The notes: generated from the letters alone by a model not told the origin. A stretch of DNA of 64,000 bases from an uncultured Clostridia bacterium (GCA_949290575.1 CASESJ010000001.1:496001-560000), one strand, 5' to 3'. Numbered from the stretch's first letter, positions 33,884 to 43,060 are shown. Translations and numbers: made by a program.

Positions 33884-33917
33884 ATTATAAATGCGCAGAG
33901 GTGTCGGAAAATGTAAA
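33884..33917 (-). promoter_or_regulatory. spoIIG promoter with 22-bp spacing and possible 0A box
   Basis: On the minus strand TTTACA (33912-33917) and TATAAT (33884-33889) are 22 nt apart, the unusual spacing known for the Spo0A-activated spoIIG promoter of Bacillus. TGTCGGA (plus strand, 33902-33908) differs by one base from the 0A box TGTCGAA. Confidence 0.5.
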
Positions 33918-33950
33918 AAAACGACGCTTTTTGCATAAAAGCGTCGTTTT
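33914..33950 (-). terminator. Terminator after dusB
   Basis: AAAACGACGCTTTT and AAAAAGCGTCGTTTT arms followed by TTTTTTT separate dusB from spoIIGA. Confidence 0.8.
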
Positions 33951-33969
33951 CAAACCTTTGTACAAATTG

Positions 33970-34911
33970 TCAGAAGGGCATTTCTTCGAGAATTTGCTCT
34001 ATCTCGCCTCTCGTTCTGCAGGCAAACAGTCTTAACTTATACCCCGCCGCGCCAGGCATTCCCTTGGAATAGAACGCGAGCATTTTGCGCATGTAGACAA
34101 CCGCAAACCTCTCGTCGAACAGACGGAACGTATCCTCTATCTGGCGGCGGATATAAATTTTTTTATCGCCGACCTCCCTGCCCGTCAGGCGGGCAAAGAT
34201 AAACGGGTCTGTGAGCGCGGCGCGCGCCACTGCCACTCCGTCCGCACCCGTCTTTAACATAAGTTTTTCCGCATCCTCAAGGCAGAAAACTCCGCCGTTG
34301 GCAATGACGGGTATGTCAACCGCAGACTTTGCCAGAGCTATCTGGTCATAGTCGACTTCGCCTGAATAAATTTTATCGCGCGTTCTGCCGTGAATTGTTA
34401 TCATATCCGCACCCGCATCGCGCATTGCGACGGCGAAATCGCGGGTTATTATGCGCTTTTCGTCCACGCCCGTGCGGAATTTTACCGACACTGCTTTGCC
34501 CGATTTTTTGCACTCGGTAACTATCTTCTGCGCGAGAGGTATATCCTTGAGCAACGCGCTGCCCTCGCCGTTATTGAAGATTTTAGGCATGGGACAGCCC
34601 ATATTTATATCTATCAGCTCAAATGGCGCGATATCTTCGCTCTCCGCCGCCTTGCGCATATAGTACGGGTCTCCGCCAAAGAGTTGAACCGCCTTTATGC
34701 CGTCGGCATATCCATCGAGCATGAGCAGTTCGCGCGTGTTCCTGCTGTTGTAGCACAGCCCCTTCGCGCTGACCATCTCGGTAAAGGTAAGTCCCGCGCC
34801 GAGCTCATGGCACAGGGCTCTGAATACGCAGTTTGTATATCCCGCAAGCGGGGCTAAAAAGACGTTGTTGCGCGCGACGAGGTCGGCTATTTTAATCTTC
34901 TTTAGTTGCAT
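33970..34911 (-). CDS. dusB: tRNA-dihydrouridine synthase (DusB-like)
   Basis: Dus enzymes reduce uridines in the tRNA D-loop using FMN and NADPH. The 313-residue TIM-barrel protein shows LAPLAGYTNCVFRALC, DINMGCPMPKIFNNGEGSALL with the catalytic Cys, the KFRTG motif, ITIHGRTR and ANGGVF. ATG 34911 and GTG 34920 are both possible starts. The gene overlaps the end of mazG. Confidence 0.94.
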   Translation of the reverse strand: MQLKKIKIADLVARNNVFLAPLAGYTNCVFRALCHELGAGLTFTEMVSAKGLCYNSRNTRELLMLDGYADGIKAVQLFGGDPYYMRKAAESEDIAPFELIDINMGCPMPKIFNNGEGSALLKDIPLAQKIVTECKKSGKAVSVKFRTGVDEKRIITRDFAVAMRDAGADMITIHGRTRDKIYSGEVDYDQIALAKSAVDIPVIANGGVFCLEDAEKLMLKTGADGVAVARAALTDPFIFARLTGREVGDKKIYIRRQIEDTFRLFDERFAVVYMRKMLAFYSKGMPGAAGYKLRLFACRTRGEIEQILEEMPF

Positions 34912-36307
34912 TTTTAGCACGTAACCAATACCAGTCGTATTCCTCGTCGCAGAGGTCGTTTACATTCTTGCCCTCGGAAAGAATGATATTTTCGAATGCC
35001 TCGAAGCGTCTTATGAACTTATCCGTAGCCTCGGCGAGTGCCTGTTCGCTGTCCACTCCCGCAAGACGGCAGGTATTGACGGCGGAGAAGAGCAAATCGC
35101 CCGCCTCTTCCGCAACAGCCTTTTTATCGTCCGTCTGAAGAGCCTTTAAAAGTTCTGTCGCCTCTTCGCCCATCTTTTCGGTAGCAGAGATTGCCGATAT
35201 GAAGTCCATACCGCTCTTTGCGGCGCGCTTGCCCACCTTCTGGGCGCGCATGCATGCAGGGAAATTGACGGGTACAGCCTTCAGGCTCTGAGTGTATGTA
35301 GTCTGATGTTTTTCCTTCATCTTGTTCTTTTCCCATACGCCGAGAGCGGAACTTTCGTCAGCCGCCTTGTCTCCGCCGAATATGTGAGAATGGCGGAATA
35401 TCAGCTTTTTGACCACGCGCGTTATGACGTCGGAGGAATTGAACGCGCCCTGCTCATCCTTCATGACGGCGTGGAACGCCGCCTGTAAAAGCACGTCGCC
35501 GCACTCCTCTTCCATGCCGTCGTCGTCGCCGCGGTTGATTGCGTCGACAAGTTCGTACGCCTCCTCTATCATATTCTGCTTTATGCTGTCGTTGGTCTGC
35601 GCCCTGTCCCAGGGACAGCCGCCCGGCGCGCGCAGAAGTTTAATCATATTTTCGAGGTCGGAATAGTCGTATCTCTGCTTTTTGAGGAAGGTATCCTCCT
35701 CAACCGCCACGGCACAGTCCGCGCCGTAATTTTTCATTCTGTCGATTTCGTAAATCTTTATCTTTTGCGCGCCCTCCGCGTTGACGAAAGTGCAGTAAGT
35801 TTCCTCGCCGAAGAGGTCCGAAAGCTTCTGCTTGACCACGCCTGCAAGATATTCGTCGTCGATATCGTAGACGACGGCAGCGGGACAGCTCTTGAGCTGC
35901 TCTGTCGCACATGCCGAAAGCGCGGTGACGGCAAAGCTCTTCAGCCCCGCCGCATCGCGCACGTAGGATATCTTTGATACTCCCTCGTAAACTTCGACTT
36001 CCCGCTGCGAAGAAATTATAATCTTGCACGCCTCGTCCTCGCACACCGCGCCGTCGACGCAGTAGACAACGGGGCTGTCCTTCGCCGCAGAAGTCACCTT
36101 TTTGGCGAGGTTTTTATTCAAAGTATCGAAATTTCTCGAACGTTCGAACACTTCGTCCAGATACTCGACGTCGTATTTCGCTATCTGCGAATATGCCTCT
36201 CCGCGCGAAGTGCGGGCGAAGATTTTTCCCGCGCCGCTCAATGCTCTTTCAGCCGACAGCGTCATATCGCCGTCTTTTACTCCAAGTCCTATCAACGTTA
36301 TTTTCAT
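34892..36307 (-). CDS. MazG nucleotide pyrophosphohydrolase fused to tetrapyrrole-methylase-like domain
   Basis: The 471-residue protein has an N-terminal SAM-dependent tetrapyrrole-methylase fold (MKITLIGLGVKDGDMTLSAERAL start, about 1-205) and a C-terminal pair of MazG domains (from about 225) with GGCPWDRAQTNDSIKQN and the EEAGDLLFS metal site. It corresponds to YabN of Bacillus. MazG domains hydrolyse NTPs or (d)NTP damage products. The spoVT-spoVB-mazG order is conserved. Its start lies 59 nt inside spoVB. Confidence 0.93.
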   Translation of the reverse strand: MKITLIGLGVKDGDMTLSAERALSGAGKIFARTSRGEAYSQIAKYDVEYLDEVFERSRNFDTLNKNLAKKVTSAAKDSPVVYCVDGAVCEDEACKIIISSQREVEVYEGVSKISYVRDAAGLKSFAVTALSACATEQLKSCPAAVVYDIDDEYLAGVVKQKLSDLFGEETYCTFVNAEGAQKIKIYEIDRMKNYGADCAVAVEEDTFLKKQRYDYSDLENMIKLLRAPGGCPWDRAQTNDSIKQNMIEEAYELVDAINRGDDDGMEEECGDVLLQAAFHAVMKDEQGAFNSSDVITRVVKKLIFRHSHIFGGDKAADESSALGVWEKNKMKEKHQTTYTQSLKAVPVNFPACMRAQKVGKRAAKSGMDFISAISATEKMGEEATELLKALQTDDKKAVAEEAGDLLFSAVNTCRLAGVDSEQALAEATDKFIRRFEAFENIILSEGKNVNDLCDEEYDWYWLRAKNATKED

Positions 36308-37622
36308 TTGATTTACCTCTTACTCTTATAATATACCAGAGATTGAGCAAAACCGCAACAAAATAACAGATATTTGCCGCAACGGCCGCTCCGCACACCG
36401 AAAGCGGCGTGAATGCCGCCAACAGCGCGGAAAGTATTACGCGCAGCACCGACGTCACCCACTGCGTGAGCGTGCCGTAAAGCGGCTTACCCAGCGAAGT
36501 GAGACACGCCGACGACGTCTGTACGAGAGAAAGCGTAACGGCGTTTACGCTCATTATGCGCACAAGCGTAATTAAAAGTTCCCTTTCGGACGAGGAGAGC
36601 GAGGAAAAAATTATATCGGCGGCAAGCGGCGCAAAGACATACAGCGCAACCGCGCAGGGCGCGGAGACGGCTAAAGTAATCATGAGCGACTTTCGGGCGC
36701 AGATTTTCGCCTCGTCCATTCTTCCGCTCTGGGCAAGCGGGGAAATGCGGGGAACGCCCGCCGCCGCAAGACCGTAGGTGAGCGACACGGGCAGATTTAT
36801 GAGCGTCATTGCGCAGCCCGAAAATATGCCCCACAGCGAAGTGGCGTTATCGGCCGCGCCGCGAAGTATCCACACCAGCACTATGCTCTCTGCGAGCTGG
36901 CTCAAAGGCATTGCCATTGCCGTGAAAGTCAGAGGAATTGTAAAGCGCAGAATGGGTTTATAGTAATCAGCGGGACGGTAATACAGAGGCGGCTTTGCCC
37001 TTTCCGAGCGGAAGTACATTGCGGCGGCGAGGCAGGCGGAAAAGACCTCCGAAATGGTAACGGCAAGCACGGCGGCGGCAACGGCGCGAAAGACGTTGCC
37101 GCGGAAGACATAGCAAAGAGCTATGCCCGCCACCACCTTTATGAGCTGTTCGGCTATCTCTGTAAAGGCTGTAGGCGTCATATTGCCCTTGCCCTGAAAG
37201 TAACCGCGCACGACGGAAATGACCGACACAAAGAAGACGGACGGCGCGAGAAGTTTGCAGCAGAGTTCGACCGCTGGCTCGCCCTGAGCCGCCGCGAGCG
37301 GCGCGGACAGCAGGAACATTATAACCGAGCCGATAAGCCCGAAAAAGCCGTAAAGCCTTATGGCAGAACGCTCTGCAAATGCGCATTGCCCTGAGGATAT
37401 TACGCGGGCAATGCCCGTAGGTATGCCGCTTGCGGAAATTGTGAGCAGTATGCAATACAGGGGATAGACCATCTGGTATATCCCCATTCCGTCGCCGCCG
37501 AGAAAGGCTAAAAGAGGTATGCGGTAGACCGCGCCCAGGAGCTTTGAGACAAACCCTCCCGCAGAGATTACCAGCGCGCCCTTCAGATAAGACTGCTTTA
37601 AAGTTCTGCTCTTATTTTTCAT
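36249..37622 (-). CDS. spoVB: SpoVB/MurJ-like polysaccharide flippase
   Basis: This 457-residue integral membrane protein of the MOP (MVF/MATE-like) superfamily has about 14 helices. It probably flips lipid-linked precursors during spore cortex synthesis. Key segments are GGFVSKLLGAVYRIPL near the N-terminus and the helix-rich GIPTGIARVIS. I chose ATG 37622, which overlaps the spoVT stop as ATGA; the frame is open to 37940 but the longer N-terminus is an Arg-rich shadow of spoVT. The final 59 nt overlap mazG. Confidence 0.9.
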   Translation of the reverse strand: MKNKSRTLKQSYLKGALVISAGGFVSKLLGAVYRIPLLAFLGGDGMGIYQMVYPLYCILLTISASGIPTGIARVISSGQCAFAERSAIRLYGFFGLIGSVIMFLLSAPLAAAQGEPAVELCCKLLAPSVFFVSVISVVRGYFQGKGNMTPTAFTEIAEQLIKVVAGIALCYVFRGNVFRAVAAAVLAVTISEVFSACLAAAMYFRSERAKPPLYYRPADYYKPILRFTIPLTFTAMAMPLSQLAESIVLVWILRGAADNATSLWGIFSGCAMTLINLPVSLTYGLAAAGVPRISPLAQSGRMDEAKICARKSLMITLAVSAPCAVALYVFAPLAADIIFSSLSSSERELLITLVRIMSVNAVTLSLVQTSSACLTSLGKPLYGTLTQWVTSVLRVILSALLAAFTPLSVCGAAVAANICYFVAVLLNLWYIIRVRGKSNENNVDRTWSKRRRYDAVG

Positions 37623-38164
37623 TCGAACTGATTGGCGAGTATGGTTGCGGAGAGCTGCGCAAGCTTGCATGCGCCCGCCTCCATCTTTGCGCCCTGTTCG
37701 CTTGAAATGAGCGCAACCGCGCCGAGGCAGTCGCCGCCGCTGACTATGGGAACTATGACCTGTGCCGTTATCGAACATTCGCCCTCGTCGGTTATGGGCA
37801 CGATGTCTCCGCCCTCTGCGGCATTTGCCACATAGCTCTTCCTCTCCGAAAGTATGCGGTCGAGTTTTTTGGATATCGTCTTGCCTGAGACCTCCCTCTT
37901 GCCGCTGCCCGACGCACAGATTACCTCGTCCGTGTCGCATATGAGCGCGAGATGTCCCGAAAGGTCGTTAAGGCTCTTTGCCGTCCCGCAGGAAAACTGA
38001 CCAAGCGACGCCACGGGCGAGTACTTTTTGAGCATCAGCTCGTCGCGGTCGGTAAAAATTTCAAGCGGGTCGCCCGACTTTAAGCGCAGGGTAGAGCGTA
38101 TTTCCTTTGGTATCACCACTCTGCCCAACTCATCTATTCTTCTGACTATGCCTGTTGCTTTCAT
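37619..38164 (-). CDS. spoVT: Stage V sporulation protein T
   Basis: SpoVT is a forespore transcription factor that modulates SigG-dependent genes. The 181-residue protein has an N-terminal AbrB-type DNA-binding domain (MKATGIVRRIDELGRVVIPKEIR) and a C-terminal GAF-like domain (about 55-178). AAAGGAGAAG precedes the ATG. spoVB follows with an ATGA overlap. Confidence 0.96.
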   Translation of the reverse strand: MKATGIVRRIDELGRVVIPKEIRSTLRLKSGDPLEIFTDRDELMLKKYSPVASLGQFSCGTAKSLNDLSGHLALICDTDEVICASGSGKREVSGKTISKKLDRILSERKSYVANAAEGGDIVPITDEGECSITAQVIVPIVSGGDCLGAVALISSEQGAKMEAGACKLAQLSATILANQFE

Positions 38165-38196
38165 ATCTTCTCCTTTAAATTTACATTTATAGAAAA

Positions 38197-38225
38197 AGTA
38201 TGTGAAAGCGGAAAAAGTTTATACT
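38197..38225 (-). promoter_or_regulatory. Possible SigG-type promoter of spoVT
   Basis: On the minus strand GTATA (38221-38225), 17 nt, CATACTT (38197-38203) resembles the forespore promoter consensus. spoVT is SigG-dependent in Bacillus. Confidence 0.45.
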
Positions 38226-38322
38226 TGCAACTTGTTTCGCGCAAATGAATTTATCTGCGAACTCTGCTCTCTGTCCGTCAGCGCGCACACATTGGTTTTT
38301 TGAATACATCAGTTAAATAAGC

Positions 38323-38353
38323 CGCCCGCGCAAAAATTTGCGCGGGCGGCTCA
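38323..38353 (-). terminator. Terminator after the InlB-repeat gene
   Basis: GCCGCCCGCGCAAA-type perfect arms; TTATTT follows on the minus strand. Confidence 0.65.
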
Positions 38354-38377
38354 GCCTTTTGAACGTAAATTCAATCT

Positions 38378-39076
38378 CTATATTATATTATCCGTCACGG
38401 TCGACGGCGCGGTCACGCCGCCGTAGGAATATACGGTAATGGTGTAACTGTAAAAATGTCCCTGCTCTGCCAAAACGCCTTCGACCGACTTCTCTCCCGT
38501 CGGCATAAAGACGTCTATGCGCCATATCTGACCTTCCGCCACATAATATGTGAATGTAAAAGTCCCCGTCGACGCGGACGCGCAGAACTCGCTCTGCTCT
38601 GTTCCGCCGTCCGTCCAGCAGAATGAAAATTGTCCGTCGACGGAGGCAAAATTATTGTCAATTATCATAATCTGCACGGCGCACTTATCCTTCCAATGCG
38701 CATAGAGGGTCACCTCCTCCGCGCCGTCCGCCGCGTCTTGTAGGGTTATATCCTCCCCGACCCTTTCTCCGCCCTCGGGCGAGGTATACCAGCCGTCAAA
38801 GACATACCCTCGCCGCGCGTCGCCGTCATAAACTGAGCAGCCCTGCGCGTCGGGAATGTAACTTTGAGCAAGTTCGCAGGATATTTCAATACTTTCGGGG
38901 GCAAGTTGGCTGTATTCGTCTTCTGAATTATTTATATCGAAATGCACGGTTATAAAGCTGTCGTCCGTATAATTGAAACCGACAACCCCGGTAACCGGCA
39001 ATACCCACCGCGCGGCGGCAACTGAAATTATTGCCGCGCAGACTATTGCTGCTGACGCAACCAATGCTTTCTTCAA
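38378..39076 (-). CDS. Secreted/anchored protein with an InlB B-type repeat
   Basis: This 232-residue protein has an N-terminal signal or anchor helix (about 1-30) and one Listeria-Bacteroides (InlB B) repeat at about 85-130, seen as GYVFDGWYTSPEGG then VTLYAHW. The rest is beta-rich with paired Cys. It is probably exposed on the surface. The start is TTG at 39076, preceded by AAAGGGGGAAC. No function is claimed. Confidence 0.75.
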   Translation of the reverse strand: MKKALVASAAIVCAAIISVAAARWVLPVTGVVGFNYTDDSFITVHFDINNSEDEYSQLAPESIEISCELAQSYIPDAQGCSVYDGDARRGYVFDGWYTSPEGGERVGEDITLQDAADGAEEVTLYAHWKDKCAVQIMIIDNNFASVDGQFSFCWTDGGTEQSEFCASASTGTFTFTYYVAEGQIWRIDVFMPTGEKSVEGVLAEQGHFYSYTITVYSYGGVTAPSTVTDNII

Positions 39077-39213
39077 CCCTGTTCCCCCTTTTTGTTAAAT
39101 TTTAGCACAAAAGCTCTGTGATTTCAATATTCGGAAATAAAAAACATAAGCAATTATGACAAAAAACAAGTGCGCGCGGGCTCTTGCCCGCGCGCATTTG
39201 AAGTTTAACCTGA

Positions 39214-40623
39214 TTACTGTCCGATATCGGCGGTCTGATTTTCGTTATTCTGCCCGCCCGCACTTTTCGCCTTGCGGGAAAAGAGGGTTATAAAGATTAT
39301 TACCATGCCCGCGACGAAAGATATCGCGTCTGCAATGGGCGCAGAAAGAAGCGCGCCGTTCAGTCCCATACCGAGGGGCAGCAGAAGGATTAAGGGAACG
39401 CTGAGGACGAAGTCCCTCAAGAGCGAAAGAGCCATTGAAAGAGCGGGCTTGCCGAGAGCCTGCAAAAATATGCTCGTCGCCTTCTGCACGCAACAGAGTA
39501 TTATAGTGCAAAGATATATGCGGAACGCCAGCGCGGCAAACTGCAGATAGAGCTCGTCGCCGCTGCCGAATATGCTTATTATCTGGACGGGGAAACATTC
39601 GAAGCAGATAAAAGCAATCAGCCCAACCGCCGCTTCTGCAATGAATATGATTTTATAGAGGTGTCTTACCCTCGACATATTGCCTGCGCCATAGTTATAG
39701 CCTATTATCGGCTGCGAGCCAGCGGCAATGCCGACGACAAAGGCAATGACTATCTGAAACACCTTCATAACAATGCCGAGGACGGTAAGGGGAATGTCTT
39801 CGCCGTATTCGGACATCGCGCCGTATTTTATCAGCGTATTGTTCATGCACGCTATGGTCACGACTATTGAAAGCTGGGTAAGAAAGCTGCTTATGCCGAG
39901 CAGGCAGACTTTTCCGAGCAGTCTGAACTGAGGTCTGAAACTGTTCAGTTGAAGTCTGAACGTGCGAGTTTTAAACAGATAGATGACCGCAAGCACGGCG
40001 GAAACCACCTGTCCTGCCACCGTAGCGAGAGCCGCGCCCATTACGCCCCAATGCAGAGCAAAGATTGCTATGGGGTCGAGAATGATGTTCATTACGCAGC
40101 CGACGGAAATTGTAACGAGTGCAAAAGCCGGGCTGCCGTCCGCCCTTATCACCGAATTCATTGCGTTAGCAAATATGTAAAAGGGAAGTCCGATTAAAAT
40201 ATAATCGAAGTACTCGCGCGCATAACCTATATTTCCCTGCGTTGCGCCGAACGCCCACAGTATGGGCTCTTTTATGAATACAAAGAGCACGGTGAGAACT
40301 ATGCTGAAAATTATTGTAAAGGATATTGCGTTTGCAACCGAGCGATGAGCGTTTTCCCTGTCGCCCCTGCCCTGACAGAGGCTTAAAAAAGCCGCGCAGC
40401 CGTCGCCCACGAGAAGGGCTAACGCAAGTGCGATTACCGTAATGGGGAAGACAACGTTTGTCGCGCCGTTTGCCAGATAATTTATGCCGTTGCCGATGAA
40501 TATCTGGTCGACGAGGTTATAAAGCGAGGCTATGAGCAGCGAAAGTATACAGGGAACTGCAAATTTAATTATAAGTTTTCCCAATCTTTCACTGCCGAAG
40601 TATGCGTTTTCTTTGTGTTCCAT
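39214..40623 (-). CDS. MATE family efflux transporter
   Basis: This 469-residue, 12-helix protein belongs to the MatE/DinF-like exporters that use H+ or Na+ gradients. It contains the conserved ASLYNLVDQIFIG segment in helix 1, GDGCAAFLSLCQGRGD, and GSQPIIGYNYGAGN at the start of the second half. The substrate is unknown. A TTTGGAGAT site precedes the ATG. Its leader contains a perfect hairpin with a T-run (40665-40711). Confidence 0.92.
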   Translation of the reverse strand: MEHKENAYFGSERLGKLIIKFAVPCILSLLIASLYNLVDQIFIGNGINYLANGATNVVFPITVIALALALLVGDGCAAFLSLCQGRGDRENAHRSVANAISFTIIFSIVLTVLFVFIKEPILWAFGATQGNIGYAREYFDYILIGLPFYIFANAMNSVIRADGSPAFALVTISVGCVMNIILDPIAIFALHWGVMGAALATVAGQVVSAVLAVIYLFKTRTFRLQLNSFRPQFRLLGKVCLLGISSFLTQLSIVVTIACMNNTLIKYGAMSEYGEDIPLTVLGIVMKVFQIVIAFVVGIAAGSQPIIGYNYGAGNMSRVRHLYKIIFIAEAAVGLIAFICFECFPVQIISIFGSGDELYLQFAALAFRIYLCTIILCCVQKATSIFLQALGKPALSMALSLLRDFVLSVPLILLLPLGMGLNGALLSAPIADAISFVAGMVIIFITLFSRKAKSAGGQNNENQTADIGQ

Positions 40624-40664
40624 ATAATCTCCAAAAAATCTGTATTCCCGCGCGTTGCGCTCAA

Positions 40665-40711
40665 AAAAAAAGCAGCCTGCAGAGCGATGCCTTCGCTCTG
40701 CAGGCTACAGC
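40665..40711 (-). terminator. Hairpin with T-run in front of the MATE gene
   Basis: AGCCTGCAGAGCG and CGCTCTGCAGGCT arms followed by CTTTTTTTTT. DUF3737 already has a hairpin at its end (40803-40822), so this one may act as an attenuator of the MATE gene. Confidence 0.6.
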
Positions 40712-40828
40712 TGTTATGCATTTTAACAGATTAAAAATTTTTTCGTAAGCGTTTTTACGCAAATTTTTAAATATTTTTTTAATCAGTTTAAAGCATGAAA
40801 GAAGCCGCACGATGTGCGGCTTGTGAAT

Positions 40829-41674
40829 TTATGCCCTTGTGGCAATCTTTGCCCTTACGGGATATATGCTGTCCGAGGTGCGCACAATCTCGCCTATCTC
40901 GTCTGCGACAATTTGTCCCTTCAAAGGATTTTTGACTGAAACTATCTTGCCGTTTATATCGGCTCGCACGTCGCTGTATTCGAATGCGAGGTCGCAATCT
41001 TCCATAGTGCAGTCTGTCAGTCTCAGATTTTTACAATAGCAGAGCGGTTGAGTGCCGATTATGCGGCAGTTGATGAACGTAAGTCCATCCGAGTACCAGC
41101 CGAGATATTCGCCCTTTACCACGCTGTCTCTGACAACGACATTCTTTGCGTGCCAGAAGGCGTCCTTAGTGTCGAGCACGGAGCGGGAAATCCGCAAATT
41201 GCGCGTGTACTGGAATGAATATTTTCCGCTGAAATCCAGCCCCTCCGCCCTTATGTTGCGGCTCTCGAAAAAGCCGTACTGCGAATTTATCGCGCTGTCT
41301 TTTATGTAAATATCTCTGCTGCGCCAGCAAAACTCGGGGGAATTTGCCTTGACTTTCTCAAGTCGGATATCACTGCATTCCCTGAGTGCCTTAATGCCAT
41401 TCATTGACGTATCATAAATTTTCACGTCCCTGTCGTACCACAGCGCAGCCCTGCAGTTTTCCGTAAGTTCGCTTGCCGATATCTTCAATCCGTCGATATG
41501 CCAGAATGGATATCTCAAGTTCATATAACAGTTCTCAAGTTGGATATTTTTACACTCCTTGAGTGCGGACTCGCCGTCCTCTTCGCCGTCGAAAGCGCAG
41601 TTTTCAAGTCTTAAATTGCTCGAATTATATAAGGCGCGCTCCTCGCCGAACGTCTGATTTTTAATCGTCTTCAT
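40829..41674 (-). CDS. DUF3737 family right-handed beta-helix protein
   Basis: This 281-residue protein has many short repeats of the pattern (N/D)-hydrophobic-x-hydrophobic, such as SSNLRLENCAF, CKNIQLENC, CSDIRLEKV and SRDIYIKDS. These are the rungs of a solenoid, matching DUF3737. There is no signal peptide, so it is probably cytoplasmic. Function is unknown. GAAGAGGT precedes the ATG. Confidence 0.85.
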   Translation of the reverse strand: MKTIKNQTFGEERALYNSSNLRLENCAFDGEEDGESALKECKNIQLENCYMNLRYPFWHIDGLKISASELTENCRAALWYDRDVKIYDTSMNGIKALRECSDIRLEKVKANSPEFCWRSRDIYIKDSAINSQYGFFESRNIRAEGLDFSGKYSFQYTRNLRISRSVLDTKDAFWHAKNVVVRDSVVKGEYLGWYSDGLTFINCRIIGTQPLCYCKNLRLTDCTMEDCDLAFEYSDVRADINGKIVSVKNPLKGQIVADEIGEIVRTSDSIYPVRAKIATRA

Positions 41675-41875
41675 CTGTACCTCTTCAAAAGCTGAACGTT
41701 CTGATATGTATCTATATATAAACAGAATTAACCGACATTTAACGCTTCGGACACATAATTTTTACAAACTCATAAAATTGTAAAAATTTTTACCTTGTTT
41801 CGGGCAATTTATCAGACAAAAGTCAATTTATTTTTTGTAAAACAACTTTAATCCGCGTTCGGATGGATAAAACAA

Positions 41876-41904
41876 TAAAACAGACGGCGATTGCCGTCTG
41901 TTTT
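41876..41904 (-). terminator. Terminator of the 41905 gene
   Basis: ACAGACGGC and GCCGTCTGT arms overlap the gene end; TTTTATTG follows on the minus strand. Confidence 0.7.
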
Positions 41905-42483
41905 TTAAGTTGCCGACTCTTTGTCTACATTCCGCTTTTTTACCGATTTGACGAGTATAACAATCACAGCCGCACCGCCTGCCGCCATCACTGCGCCGAG
42001 CACGCTTCCGACTACTGTTATGTATTCGATTGCAAACTCTTCCTTGTCGCGTTGCATATCTACAACGTTCTGCTTGCCCTGCTCGTACGGAATAATTGTA
42101 ACCGCATCATGCTCGAGCGAAACTACAGGATAATTCCAGCCGTCGCCGAAGTATCCGCTTGCCGCGGAGACATAAAAGGTTTCTCCCTCCTTAAGGCAGG
42201 CGAATATATTGTTATCCGTTGCTATGTCATAGTTTTTGCCGCTGATGACAAAATAATTATAGAAATCCCGCTGATTGTGTTCAAAATCAATGTATATAGC
42301 TTTATCGGTAACCGTATAAGACCTTAAGTCGCATCTGAAATACGAATAGTTATCGTCATCTGAATAGTATTCAGGCGTACCGATATCGTACGAATACAGC
42401 CCGAGCCAGAATATCAGCGCAAAAAGCGATATTACCGCGGCTACAAACCATACAAACATAATGACTACATATCTGACTTTCAT
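41905..42483 (-). CDS. Uncharacterised two-helix membrane protein
   Basis: I do not recognise this 192-residue protein. It has an N-terminal membrane helix (about 6-30), an outside domain (about 32-145) rich in Tyr and Asp, a second helix (about 152-177) and a basic tail ending KSVKKRNVDKESAT. GGGAGGC precedes the ATG. It lies immediately left of the direct repeat bounding the ABC island. Confidence 0.6.
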   Translation of the reverse strand: MKVRYVVIMFVWFVAAVISLFALIFWLGLYSYDIGTPEYYSDDDNYSYFRCDLRSYTVTDKAIYIDFEHNQRDFYNYFVISGKNYDIATDNNIFACLKEGETFYVSAASGYFGDGWNYPVVSLEHDAVTIIPYEQGKQNVVDMQRDKEEFAIEYITVVGSVLGAVMAAGGAAVIVILVKSVKKRNVDKESAT

Positions 42484-42560
42484 ATATGCCTCCCTTATCG
42501 GTTGTTATAATTATACAACAGCTTTGTCAATATTACAATAGCTTTATCCGTATTAGTTGC

Positions 42561-42638
42561 TCCACCCTCGAACCCCTCGCCATATATTCTTGCTTAAAAA
42601 CAGAGGGGCGATAAAAAATCGCCCCTCTGTTTTTAGCG
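42561..42638. repeat. Direct repeat A bounding the AbrB-ABC island
   Basis: About 78 bp match 44831-44908 with only a few differences. The copy includes a hairpin (ACAGAGGGGCGAT and ATCGCCCCTCTGT) followed by TTTTT. The right-hand copy ends in the acceptor end of tRNA-Ser. The gap 42484-42832 otherwise holds only AT-rich sequence and the AbrB promoter. Confidence 0.8.
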
Positions 42639-42758
42639 GCGAGTTATCGTCCTTATACGAACTTTGCAAAAGATAATATTAAGACTTACTCAAATATTAT
42701 AACTATAAGTAACTATAGGTTTTACTCTCCCTGTCCTATTGTTTGTAATGCATTTCCT

Positions 42759-42787
42759 TTGACATTATCTTTGGTAAATTGTATAAT
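42759..42787 (+). promoter_or_regulatory. Consensus promoter of the AbrB-ABC operon
   Basis: TTGACA (42759-42764), 17 nt, TATAAT (42782-42787). Confidence 0.85.
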
Positions 42788-42832
42788 AAGTAAGAAAAGT
42801 AATGCTAATCATACTTAAATAAGGAGCATTTT

Positions 42833-43060
42833 ATGGAAAATTTCCCCGAAGGTAAGTTTTTGACTACTGTAAAAATCGGTCCCAAAGGACAAATTGTTAT
42901 TCCTAAAGAGGTGCGGGATATGTTTTCGCTGAATATCGGCGATTCATTGCTTCTAATGGCGGACAAAGGACAAGGTATCGCCTTGCAACCATTTTCTTAT
43001 ATGGAAACGCTGTGGAATGCCGTTAACAATATTAAAAACGGAGATAACGAAAACAAATGA
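42833..43060 (+). CDS. AbrB/MazE-like DNA-binding protein
   Basis: This 75-residue protein has one swapped-hairpin AbrB domain (VKIGPKGQIVIPKEVRDMFSLNIGDSLLLMADKG). It probably controls the ABC exporter genes that follow, whose first start overlaps its stop (ATGA). AAGGAGC precedes the start. Base composition is more AT-rich than in flanking genes. Confidence 0.88.
   Translation: MENFPEGKFLTTVKIGPKGQIVIPKEVRDMFSLNIGDSLLLMADKGQGIALQPFSYMETLWNAVNNIKNGDNENK

Noticed and set aside
37622-37940. N-terminal extension of spoVB
   Set aside because: It is Arg-rich shadow of spoVT; the ATGA start at 37622 matches the family.
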